Shown here piece after piece: positions 7,245-16,600 of a stretch of 40,253 bases of DNA. Numbering within the stretch: the first letter of the stretch is position 1; every line of letters starts with the position of its first letter. Source of the DNA: Firmicutes bacterium TM09-10 (GTDB lineage Bacteria; Bacillota; Clostridia; Lachnospirales; Lachnospiraceae). The stretch is taken from positions 1-40,253 of the forward strand of contig QUKC01000024.1 in NCBI GenBank assembly GCA_003481005.1, read 5' to 3'. The position numbers and the translations under genes were made by a program. The notes beneath the pieces were generated by a model. That model was given only the letters and a program-made list of their open reading frames with translations. It had not been told where the DNA came from and ran no database searches.

Positions 7245-8663
7245 ATGATAGAACAGCTCATTGCTGAAGCAACCGAATGTGATTTCAAAGTTGCACTTGA
7301 AATAAAGAAACCCAAAAGCTGGTTAAAAAGTGTCAGTGCCTTTTCTAATGGAATCGGCGGAACTCTGTTTTTCGGAATCTCTGATGACCGGAAACCTATT
7401 GGCTTGTTCGATGTTCAAAAGGATGCTGAGGCGATCAGCCGCTTAATCAAAGAACGAATCACACCATTACCTCAGTTTATCTTAAAACCATTACAGGAAG
7501 ATGGTAAAAATCTATTAGCTCTGGAGGTTTCTCCCGGCCGTAGCACCCCATATTATTACAAGGCAGACGGCGTGATGGAAGTATATATCCGTGTTGGAAA
7601 TGAAAGCGTAATTGCCCCTGATTACATTGTGAATGAATTGATCTTAAAGGGAACCAATCAGTCCTTTGATACCCTAACAACAGACGCGGTAAAAAAGGAT
7701 TACAGCTTTACACTTCTGGAAGCAACCTATCTGGAACGGACCAGTCTCCGCTTTGAGCCATCCGATTATATTTCCTTTGGTTTGACTGATAAAAATGGAC
7801 TCCTGACCAATGCCGGAAAACTCATGACCGATCAGCACACGGTTTATAACTCCCGTATGTTCTGTACCCGGTGGAATGGCTTGGAAAAAGGCTCTATCTT
7901 TGATGATGCGCTGGACGATAAAGAATACGAGGGAAATTTGATTTATTTACTGAACAGCGGCAGTGAATTTATTCGCAATAATTCCAAAGTCCGTTTTGTC
8001 AAAAAGGCACAGTATCGTGTAGACAAGCCGGATTATGCTGAACGAGCTGTGACAGAGGCTCTTGTCAATGCGCTTATCCATCGTGATTATATTGTGCTTG
8101 GCAGCGAAATCCATATTGATATGTTTGATGATCGGGTGGAAATCACATCTCCGGGCGGTATGTTTGGCGGCGGCTCAATTCAGGAATACGATATTTACAG
8201 TATCCGTTCCATGCGACGAAACCCTGTGATTGCTGACCTGTTCCACCGCATGAAGTACATGGAACGCCGTGGAAGTGGTCTGCGCAAAATCGTCAGTGAA
8301 ACTGAAAAGCTGCCTGGATACACAGAGGCATATAAGCCCGAATTTTCCTCAACAGCGACAGATTTCAGAGTTATTTTGAAAAATGTGAATTACCATCTTA
8401 GTCAGAAAGACTTAGGCAGTGACCAAGATTGTGACCAAGTTAGTGATCAAGATAAATCACAGGACATCCTACACGCAGTCTTGGATTTTTGTATAACAGA
8501 AAAAAGCAAACAAGAAATTTGCTCGTTTATTGGTTATCGAAATCTCACTTATTTTACAAGAAAATATTTGAATCCTCTACTGGCAAGTGGCCAGCTTAAA
8601 ATGACTATTCCAGATAAGCCAAACAGTCGAAAACAAAAATATATTACAGTTCGTTCCGAATAA
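7245..8663 (+). CDS. AlbA_2 domain regulator / ATP-binding protein (COG2865-like)
   Basis: The 472-aa protein begins with an AlbA_2 (Schlafen-type) domain: EIKKPKSWLKSVSAFSNGIGGTLFFGI-like core, about residues 15-130. A HATPase_c_4-like region follows, with ALVNALIHRDY, VEITSPGG and RRGSGLRKI. A short Asp/Gln-rich linker with repeated SDQ/DQD leads to a C-terminal winged-helix-like segment. The start is set by AAAGGAGGG; an open frame extends upstream but is only antisense to the relaxase gene. Such proteins are described as predicted transcription regulators, and some AlbA_2/Schlafen proteins act in defence. With its own promoter and terminator on the strand opposite the transfer genes, it looks like an independently acquired gene. 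Confidence 0.85.
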   Translation: MIEQLIAEATECDFKVALEIKKPKSWLKSVSAFSNGIGGTLFFGISDDRKPIGLFDVQKDAEAISRLIKERITPLPQFILKPLQEDGKNLLALEVSPGRSTPYYYKADGVMEVYIRVGNESVIAPDYIVNELILKGTNQSFDTLTTDAVKKDYSFTLLEATYLERTSLRFEPSDYISFGLTDKNGLLTNAGKLMTDQHTVYNSRMFCTRWNGLEKGSIFDDALDDKEYEGNLIYLLNSGSEFIRNNSKVRFVKKAQYRVDKPDYAERAVTEALVNALIHRDYIVLGSEIHIDMFDDRVEITSPGGMFGGGSIQEYDIYSIRSMRRNPVIADLFHRMKYMERRGSGLRKIVSETEKLPGYTEAYKPEFSSTATDFRVILKNVNYHLSQKDLGSDQDCDQVSDQDKSQDILHAVLDFCITEKSKQEICSFIGYRNLTYFTRKYLNPLLASGQLKMTIPDKPNSRKQKYITVRSE

Positions 8664-8668
8664 ACAGA

Positions 8669-8713
8669 GAAGCAGGGCATTGGGTCTCATCTCCCATTGT
8701 CCTGCTTCTTTTT
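8669..8713 (+). terminator. Terminator of AlbA_2 gene
   Basis: GAAGCAGG (8669-8676) pairs with CCTGCTTC (8701-8708), with inner pairing TTGGG/CCCATT, then a T tract. The stem also separates the gene from the convergent small membrane protein gene. Confidence 0.85.
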
Positions 8714-8737
8714 CATTCCAAATTATATTCACATCAT

Positions 8738-9037
8738 TTACCCATACACCCAATCCTCTATCGCAAATTTCAAACTCTGCACCTTTCCCAGCAGCCAGAT
8801 CGCAGCCAGCGGCAGCCCCATCGGGCTAATCAAAAATGCCATAACTAGCAAAATCACACCATTCTGCGGGGAATAGGTAATAAGCACAGCCACACCAAGC
8901 AGAGCAATTACCATGCTGAGCAGACCAAGCACCAGACCGGATATGTAGATCAGCCCCGTGCAGAGCCAGACAAAAAGCGTCAACACCAAAACGACCGGTG
9001 CAGTTACGATCATCAGCAGACATTTCAAAATCTTCAT
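8738..9037 (-). CDS. Small membrane protein, CD1845-like
   Basis: This 99-aa protein is dominated by three hydrophobic segments (about residues 3-28, 32-57 and 62-88) and ends in a short amphipathic tail (LKFAIEDWVYG). It resembles the CD1845-family small membrane proteins of clostridial conjugative transposons, whose function is unknown. The ATG at 9037 has AGGAGG upstream and overlaps the previous stop as ATGA, so the two small genes are translationally coupled. An in-frame ATG at 9076 was rejected for lack of a ribosome site. Its place near mobC and the relaxase suggests a transfer-related role, which is unproven. Confidence 0.65.
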   Translation of the reverse strand: MKILKCLLMIVTAPVVLVLTLFVWLCTGLIYISGLVLGLLSMVIALLGVAVLITYSPQNGVILLVMAFLISPMGLPLAAIWLLGKVQSLKFAIEDWVYG

Positions 9038-9336
9038 TCCTGTTCCTCCTTCCAACGCTCCAGATGCCGTTTGCACAGGGCATCCGCTTCTCTCTCATCA
9101 TCTTCCGTCACTTCCCGTTTTCCTTTGGTCAGTTCAATCTCCAGATAAGTCCGGTAATCATCGGCTAAGAGGTCGAACAGTTCCTTGGGAGTATGGCACA
9201 CCTCGCCAGAGCAATAGTGAAAATCTTGGTCAAATTCAACTCTTACACATCCATGGCGGCTGATATAAACTTCTATGGTCTCGTCTGCGGTCAGGTAATC
9301 CGCAAAAATCTCCAGCACCCTTTCAAAGGTCAGCAT
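9034..9336 (-). CDS. Conserved-looking 100-aa ICE protein of unknown function
   Basis: The protein is acidic and soluble, with no membrane segment. It starts MLTFERVLEIFADYL and ends in a charged helix rich in Glu, Arg and Lys. I do not recognise a domain. AAAGGAGTG precedes the ATG at 9336, a promoter-like pair lies further upstream, and the stop overlaps the next gene by ATGA. It is separated from mobC by a strong terminator, so it seems to begin a separate two-gene unit. Confidence 0.65.
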   Translation of the reverse strand: MLTFERVLEIFADYLTADETIEVYISRHGCVRVEFDQDFHYCSGEVCHTPKELFDLLADDYRTYLEIELTKGKREVTEDDEREADALCKRHLERWKEEQE

Positions 9337-9375
9337 CTGTTTTCACTCCTTTGCTACGCTTCTTATTCTACTCAT

Positions 9376-9404
9376 ATTATCCGGTACGGACAGGCAAAAG
9401 ACAA
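9376..9404 (-). promoter_or_regulatory. Candidate promoter of the 100-aa/CD1845-like pair
   Basis: On the minus strand TTGTCT (9399-9404) and GATAAT (9376-9381) are separated by 17 bp, about 40 bp before the ATG. They follow directly after the mobC terminator. Confidence 0.45.
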
Positions 9405-9408
9405 GGAT

Positions 9409-9467
9409 ACAGACAAAAAGAAAAAGCGGAGGAAGGTGCGGCGAAGAAACGCCGTTCCTCCCTCCGC
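9409..9467 (-). terminator. Terminator of the long transfer operon after mobC
   Basis: A GC-rich hairpin (GCGGAGG at 9426-9432 pairs with CCTCCGC at 9461-9467, with a second inner stem CGGCG/CGCCG) is followed on the minus strand by T-rich sequence corresponding to 9409-9425. It is the strongest terminator noticed on the ICE minus strand and marks the end of the operon. Confidence 0.85.
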
Positions 9468-9487
9468 AAATGGAGTATCTATCCCTG

Positions 9488-9826
9488 TTATGAAAGTTTG
9501 GAGAGTTGGGTAAGGATTTCCTTCACACCCTCCCACAGTTGTTCCTGCCGCTGGGATATATCCTCCAAGTCAGCATTATAAACCCGCCCGGTCTCATGTA
9601 CTTTGCGGGTCAGCTGGTTCAAGTTGTTGCTGCTTCGGCGCATCAGGGAGACCAACTCCTTCAGCTCTGGCAGTTCCAGCTTGACCACATAACCATCCAG
9701 CGCCATTTTTCGCAGATAAGCGCTCAAATTCTCTGTCCCGTATTGCTGCATCTTTTGATGGATCAGTTCCAGTTCTTCTGCGGACACCCAAAACAGAACC
9801 GGCACATCCCGCTTGCGCTTTGCCAT
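9488..9826 (-). CDS. mobC: Relaxosome accessory protein MobC
   Basis: The 112-aa protein has an N-terminal ribbon-helix-helix-like part (VLFWVSAEELELI, then YGTENLSAYLRKMALDG) and the MobC-type signature RRSSNNLNQLTRKVHETG. MobC proteins bind oriT and help the relaxase melt and nick it. Two nt separate its ATG from the stop of the DUF3848/3849 gene, so it is the last gene of the long operon. Its relaxase partner is probably the MOBP-type enzyme at 5715-7130, now transcribed separately. Confidence 0.85.
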   Translation of the reverse strand: MAKRKRDVPVLFWVSAEELELIHQKMQQYGTENLSAYLRKMALDGYVVKLELPELKELVSLMRRSSNNLNQLTRKVHETGRVYNADLEDISQRQEQLWEGVKEILTQLSKLS

Positions 9827-9828
9827 GG

Positions 9829-10647
9829 TTATCGCTCCAGCTCCCGTTTTTTCGGGGCGGCAGACTTATGGGCGGGCAGCTCCTGTTTGAGCTTATCCCG
9901 TACTGAGGGACGGGACGGTTCCAGTTTTTCTCTCTGGGTACGGCTGCGCTGCTGTTCTTCACGCACCAGATCAATAAAACCATCCAGCACAGCAGGGTGG
10001 CTGTTTAAGGCATAACCACAACGGACGGTTTCGGGATTCTCATTAGGAATGGTCTTGGCCCATTCTTTGTTGCGTCGGGAGTAGCGCCCATCCCAGTCCT
10101 GAAGCTGGATCGTGTTAGACAGAACCATAGATACACGCTCCATGCCATAGGTCTCGATCACACCCTTTGCCGCATCGTGGCTGAGATACATTCCGTCGAA
10201 GTGTTCCCGCACCGCCGCTTCAATGGACTCCTTGCATTGGAGATTTACATTGTTGGAAGCTCGGTACTGCTCCAGCTCCCCATGTTCTCTCGCATAGGCA
10301 GCTGAATGGGGATAGATTGGTGTTGTTCGCAGTTCCTCTTTAGCTCTGCACACATCGTCGGCACGGTTCTCAATGCTGTCCCGGATCATATCCATATAGC
10401 CGGTCTCCAGCTTTTCAAAATAACGGTACACATCCGCCAGCGGCGAGGGAGATTCCAAAAGCGCCTGGGCCTGTGCGTCGGTCAGCTCCAGCTCCTCCAT
10501 CGCCATCACAATATCCTCACGGACAGTATATTCATAGGTGTGGTGCAGGATTTCTTCCGGGGGCTGGCTTTTCAGCCAGTCCCGGAACTTGTCCTGTTCG
10601 GCAGCCATCTTTTCATAAAGAGCTGTATTCAGATCGTTAGTATTCAT
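9829..10647 (-). CDS. DUF3848/DUF3849 protein of conjugative elements
   Basis: The 272-aa protein has two recognisable parts. The N-terminal DUF3848-like part covers about residues 5-90 (LNTALYEKMAAEQDKFRDWL, then TYEYTVREDIVMAMEE). The DUF3849-like part covers about 110-205 (PIYPHSAAYAREHGELEQYR, then YSRRNKEWAKTI). The tail is Arg/Lys/Pro-rich and disordered. Both domains are typical of Tn1549-like ICEs and also occur inside polyvalent proteins of phages and ICEs; the biochemical role is unknown. ATG at 10647 was chosen because AGGAGGTG lies 9 nt upstream. It is 1 nt from the stop of the giant gene, so the two are coupled. Confidence 0.8.
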   Translation of the reverse strand: MNTNDLNTALYEKMAAEQDKFRDWLKSQPPEEILHHTYEYTVREDIVMAMEELELTDAQAQALLESPSPLADVYRYFEKLETGYMDMIRDSIENRADDVCRAKEELRTTPIYPHSAAYAREHGELEQYRASNNVNLQCKESIEAAVREHFDGMYLSHDAAKGVIETYGMERVSMVLSNTIQLQDWDGRYSRRNKEWAKTIPNENPETVRCGYALNSHPAVLDGFIDLVREEQQRSRTQREKLEPSRPSVRDKLKQELPAHKSAAPKKRELER

Positions 10648-10648
10648 G

Positions 10649-13600
10649 TTATCGCACCTCCTCATGCTGTTTTGGTTTCTTGTCTGTACTGCGGGGTTGC
10701 ACCGGGCGTTTTAGGTTATCCAGCACCGAAGGCCGTGTGCTTTTGGCAACAACAGACTCGGTGTGTGCCTGCCCCTTTCCGTCGATGTTGAGCAGGGTAT
10801 CCAGCTCCACCAGACGGGCGTTTTTGCTTCTCAGTTCTTCTTCATAAAGGAATGGCTTTCCGACTTCCTCCTTTGCCGCAGCTTGCTGCTGACAGAGGTT
10901 ATCCAGCTGTGCCTTTGCCGACTCCAGACGCTGGGGCATCTGAGCAAGGGCATTGTCGATACGGGTAAGATTTCCGCGAGGGTCTGTACCAAGGGTTGCC
11001 CGGTGGGTCATCTGTCCTTTCAGCAGGAGCGTATACTCCTGTTTCCAAGCGGAAAATTCCACGGACATTGCATACCCCCGGTAGTTGCCGATCTGCACCG
11101 GATCGGAGGTTTTAACCTCCTTGCAGGCATCCAAAAGGGCTGCACCGGCGTTCTCCTTATCGGTCAGCAGGTCTCCACGAATCTCCATACCGGCAAAGCC
11201 GTCCTCCGGGTGCGGGTGAGCTGCCAAAACCTCCAGGTCAGATTCAAAGCCCTTGATAAAGCCCTTGTGCTTTTCAATCTCCTCTGGGAAGTATTTGAGC
11301 AGCTGGTCCTCCAGACGGTACTGCTTGCTCTGGTGGTCAGCTTTCATCAGCTTCAGGCGGGATACCTCCACATCCAAATCCATACGCTCCTTGATACGGG
11401 GATCTCCGGCGCACAGGGCTTTGATCTCGGCAAAGGAAAGCGCCGTTTCGTCCACATCATCGCAGGAACGCACTGGTGATTTAGAAGTCATGATCTGACT
11501 GATGAATTTTTGCTTATTCTCCACCGTCTGCCAGAGGTATGCGTCAAAGGTTCCTTCGGTCACATAGCGGTACACATGGACAAGAGGATTCTGGTTACCC
11601 TGGCGCTCGATACGGCCCTTGCGCTGGGCAAGATCTCCCGGTCTCCACGGACAGTCCAGGTCATGAAGTGCCACCAGACGGTCCTGCACATTGGTGCCTG
11701 CGCCCATCTTGGCGGTGCTGCCCAAAAGGACACGCACCTGGCCGGTACGGACTTTAGAGAACAACTCCTTTTTCCGCACTTCGGTGTTGGCTTCATGGAT
11801 AAAAGCGATCTGGTCGGCAGGCATTCCCTGAGCAATGAGTTTCTGACGAATATCGTCATATACCGTAAAGACCGGTTCCTGCTCCGGCAGAGGCACAGCG
11901 CCTTCCAATGCGTGAAGCAGTGGATTATCCAGCGTTTTCGCCGCCTTGCTTGCAGGAGCTTTTGCCTGCGGTGTAGAAATGTCGCAGAACACCAGCTGGG
12001 TCAGCTTGTCAGCTTTGCCATCCCGCCAGATCTGCATGATGTTGTCCACGCACTGATTGACCTTTGTGCCAGGTTCATCCGGCAGCATCTGATTGACGGT
12101 TCTCTGGTCCAGGCCCAGCTTACGGCCATCCGAGGTAATCTTGAGCATATTGTCCTGGGACGGGTCAACGGTTCCGCTGTGTACCAGCGATGCGCGCTCC
12201 GAAAGGGTCCTGACCATTTCCTGCTGATGTTCGGTAGGCTGCGCCACGATGTTGTGGTATTCCACCTCCGGGGTGGGCAGGTTCAGTTGGTCGGCGGTCT
12301 TGATGTCCGCCACTTCTTTGAACAGGTTCATCAGCTCCGGCAGATTAAAGAACTTGCTGAATCTCGTTCTTGCCCGGTAGCCGGTGCCTTCCGGTGCCAG
12401 CTCCAATGCTGTGACGGTCTCTCCAAATCGGGAAGCCCAGCAGTCGAAGTGGGTCATGTTCAGTTCTTGCAGGCGTTCATACTGAAGATAACGCTGCATG
12501 GTGTAAAGCTCGGTCATGGAGTTGCTGACCGGGGTGCCGGTGGCAAAAATCACGCCACGGTTTCCGGTAATCTCATCCATATAGCGGCACTTGGCAAACA
12601 TATCGGAGGATTTCTGCGCGTCCGATGTGGAAAGACCAGCCACATTCCGCATCTTGGTGTATAAAAACAGGTTTTTATAGTTATGGGCCTCATCTACGAA
12701 CAACCGGTCTACACCCAGCTGCTCGAAGGTTACCACATCGTCTTTTCGCCCTTCGGCTTGCAGCTTTTCCAGTCTGGCTTCCAGAGACTTTCTGGTACGC
12801 TCCAGCTGCTTGACGGTAAAACGCTCGCCGCCGCTGGCCTGTACCTCTGCAATCCCCTCGGTGATCTCGTCGATTTGCTCATAGAGAAGCCGTTCCTGAC
12901 GCTCCCGGCTGATGGGGATACGCTCAAACTGGCTGTGTCCCATGATGATGGCATCATAATCACCCGTCGCAATACGAGCGCAGAACTTCTTTCGGTTATG
13001 GGTCTCAAAGTCCTTTTTGGTGGTGACTAAGATATTGGCGGAAGGATAGAGACGCAGAAACTCCGATGCCCACTGCTCGGTCAGATGGTTTGGAACCACA
13101 AAGAGAGATTTCTGGCACAGTCCCAGGCGTTTGGCTTCCATCGAAGCAGCCACCATCTCAAATGTTTTGCCTGCGCCCACTTCGTGTGCCAGCAGAGTAT
13201 TACCGCCATACAGCACATGGGCGATGGCGCTTTTCTGGTGTTCCCGCAGGGTAATGGCCGGATTCATGCCGCCAAAAGTGATATGGCTGCCATCATACTC
13301 GCGGGGACGGGTAGAGTTCATTTCTTCGTTATACTGGCGCACCAAAGTCTGGCGGCGTTCCGGGTCTCTCCAGATCCAGTCCCTAAAGGCTTCCCGAATC
13401 GCCTGCTGTTTTTGAGCCGCCAGGGTGGTCTCCTTGGCGTTCAGCACGCGGCGCTCTTTTCCGTCTGCGTCCTCTATGGTGTCATAGATACGGACATCTC
13501 GCAGGTTCAGGCTGTCCTCTAAAATCTTATAGGCATTGGCACGACTGGTTCCATAGGTGGTATAAGCTGCCACATCGTTGTAGGATACGGAAGATTTCCC

Positions 13601-16600
13601 CTTGATCTGCCATTCAGCGGTGAAGGACGAATAGTTGACTCCAATACTGCGCTGGAGATAAAACGGGGTATTAAAGGTCTCATACATAAATTGCTGGATA
13701 TATTCCTTGTCAATCCAGGTAGCGCCCAGACGCACCTCAATCTCCGACGCATCCAGGTCTTTGGGCTGGGCGGCGGTAAGAGCTTCCACATTGACTGCAA
13801 AAGAAGGGTCCTGCTGTGCCGCCCTCTGTGCCTGACGCAGTTTGCGGCGTACATTGCCGGAGAGGTATTCATCAGCAGTCACATAATGGGGCGTGCCGTC
13901 CTGTTCCAGCTGTCCCGGCACACGGAAGATCACGCCTTGCAGTTCTCCGGCCAGTGCTTCTTTTGTTTTTCCGGTAAGCCGACTCATATAGCTCATATCT
14001 ACGCAGGCTTTTTCCGAGATGGACACCGCCAGTGCTTCGCTTGCCGTATCCACAGTAGCCACTGCCTGATGGGGCTTGATGGTCCGTTTGGTGAACATAT
14101 CCGCCTTGCGCTCCAGCTTTCCGTCCTCGTCGATGACTTCCAGCGCACAGAGCAGGTAATAGGAAGAATCATCTGCATAGGCCAGGCGGTTTGCACGGTC
14201 ATTGATGAGACCGTATTTGGCAGAAAAGCTGTCATAGAGCCGGTTCAGTTCCGCCTGTTTTTTGGTAATGGTGCTGTCTGGAACCGCTGCATCCATCTGA
14301 AGGTCGATCAGTTCCTGCACACAATCACGCAGTCCCACAAGACCTTTCACGCGGGCTTCGGCGGTGGCGTTGAGGTCAGGGCGCACCATGCGGCTGTTTT
14401 CCCGATAGTACACCTGCCCGTCTACAATGGCATAGGAATAGTTCTTCACATTTGGGTCGGCAGGAATGGAGGTGTCAATGGCTTCGCCCTCACCCAGCTC
14501 CGGCAACTCGGCCTCCTGGTAAGTGCCGCGAATGTACTTCACGGCATCATGCAGCTGATCGGCAAGCTCCAGCCCCTCAATGGGATTCACGGTGTAGTCC
14601 ACGCCATAGGCGGTGCTTTCCGGCTCCTGTCGGCCCAGCACCATTTCCGGGTGGTCGATAAAATACCGGTTGATGGCAAACCCATCCTCCGTTTGTCCGG
14701 TCTGCGTCCACTCTGGTGCAATGTCCAGCGGACGGTCACGCTTTTGCAGGAAAATGATGTCCGAAACGACCTCTGCACCAGCGTTTTTCTTGAAAGCGTC
14801 ATTGGGCAGACGGATGGCTCCCAGCAGCTCGGCACGTTGAGCAAGATAGCGGCGCACGGTGGAATCCTTGGCGTCCATCGTATAGCGGCTGGTGACAAAG
14901 GCCACCACGCCGCCGGGACGCACCTGGTCGAGTGCTTTGGCAAAAAAGTAGTTGTGGATGCTGAAATTCAGCTTGTCATAGGCTTTATCTCGAACCTGAT
15001 ACTGACCGAAAGGCACATTACCAATGGCAAGGTCAAAGAAGTCACGCCTGTCGGTGGTCTCAAAGCCGCCTACTGTGATGTCCGCCTTGGGATAGAGCTG
15101 CTTTGCGATACGCCCGGAAACCGGGTCAAGCTCCACACCGTATAGACGGCTGTTTCGCATTTTCTCCGGCAGCATACCAAAGAAGTTGCCCACACCCATA
15201 GATGGCTCCAAAATATTTCCGGTCTCAAATCCCATACGGTCCACCGCTTCATAGATGGCCTGAATGACCGTAGGGCTGGTGTAATGGGCGTTGAGGGTAG
15301 AGCTTCTGGCGGCGGCATATTCCTCCGGGGTCAGCAGCTCTTTTAGCTGGGCATACTCTAAAGCCCATGCCGGTTTCTCCGGGTCAAACGCATCAGAGAG
15401 ACCGCCCCAGCCCACATATCGAGAAAGAACCTCCTGCTGTTCGGGGCTTGCCTGCTGTCCGGCAGCTTCCAGCTCTTTCAGCAAACGAATCGCATTGACA
15501 TTTGCCTGGAACTTGGCTTTCGGACCGCCCTCACCCAAATGCTCATCTGTAATGCGGAAGTTTTTTGCATTGCGGCGCAGGTTAGCCTTGTATTCCTCAT
15601 AAGATGCTTCCTCGGCAGCTTTGGCATTGGGAAAGGTCTGCCACTGGCCATTGACCTGAATGGAAACCGGGTGTTCGTCCAGCACTTCCTCAAAGGTTTT
15701 CTCCGGCTCAGTCACAGGGGCTGGCGGCTCCGGCTCCTCGATATGCAGTCGTTCCACCACCACATCATAAGGCAGATTGTTCTTATCGCCCGGATAGACG
15801 GCCATGGTCTCGGAATGGAAGGTCGGGGATTCGGTAGCCGGTTGGGGCTGTTCCTGTCCAAAACCGTCCTGCTGACGGGCATACATCCCGCGCAGCAAAG
15901 GCGCAACCTCATCCCAGCGGAAATACAGCATAGCCAGACGCTTTTCCTCTGCATCCATGACTTCCAGTTCTATGCCCTGTGCCGTGGTACGGTAATCGAC
16001 AATATCGCCGGTCTCCAGATTCAGTGTCTCAATCTCACCGGAATAGGCTCTGCTCAGCCAGTAGGCGATCTCGCTGTTGCTCCTGCCGGATTGCAGCAGC
16101 GTGGAAATCTGCTTTTTATCCGCTTCATCCATCAGTCCATGAGCCAATACATCCCGCAAGTCTTGTTCTGCCTTGTCCGGGTCAATAGGAAGAAACTCGG
16201 TATAGTAAGCATTGCGGCGGTCTGCCCGAAGCAGCTGCTCGAACTGTTCTTTGCGCTCTGCCCGGTAGATGGGATATACCATCCCAGTGGGCAGAAGCTG
16301 TACGGTGTCCTCCCGCAGCTCGGTGATCTGATAGGCGTCATCCTCGATATACACGGTATCGCCCACGGCATAGACCGGGGCGGCTGGGTCATAGGAGGTT
16401 CTTTGCGGAATTGGGCGGCGAACTGCGTCATATTCCTCATCGGAAATGGAAACTTCGGAAGTCTGCTCTGTCTCGGCAGCTGCGATCTGCTCTGCATCTG
16501 ACCTCACCTGTTGGATAAACGGATCATTGTCCAGTTTTTCCGGGTCTGCCACCTGGCCGTTGACAATCCCTCTTTCCTCCAGAGCTTCCCGGATGGCGAT

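Noticed and set aside
13691..15145. Plus-strand open frame of 484 codons
   Set aside because: It is antisense to the methyltransferase-helicase region of the giant gene and has no protein-like motifs.
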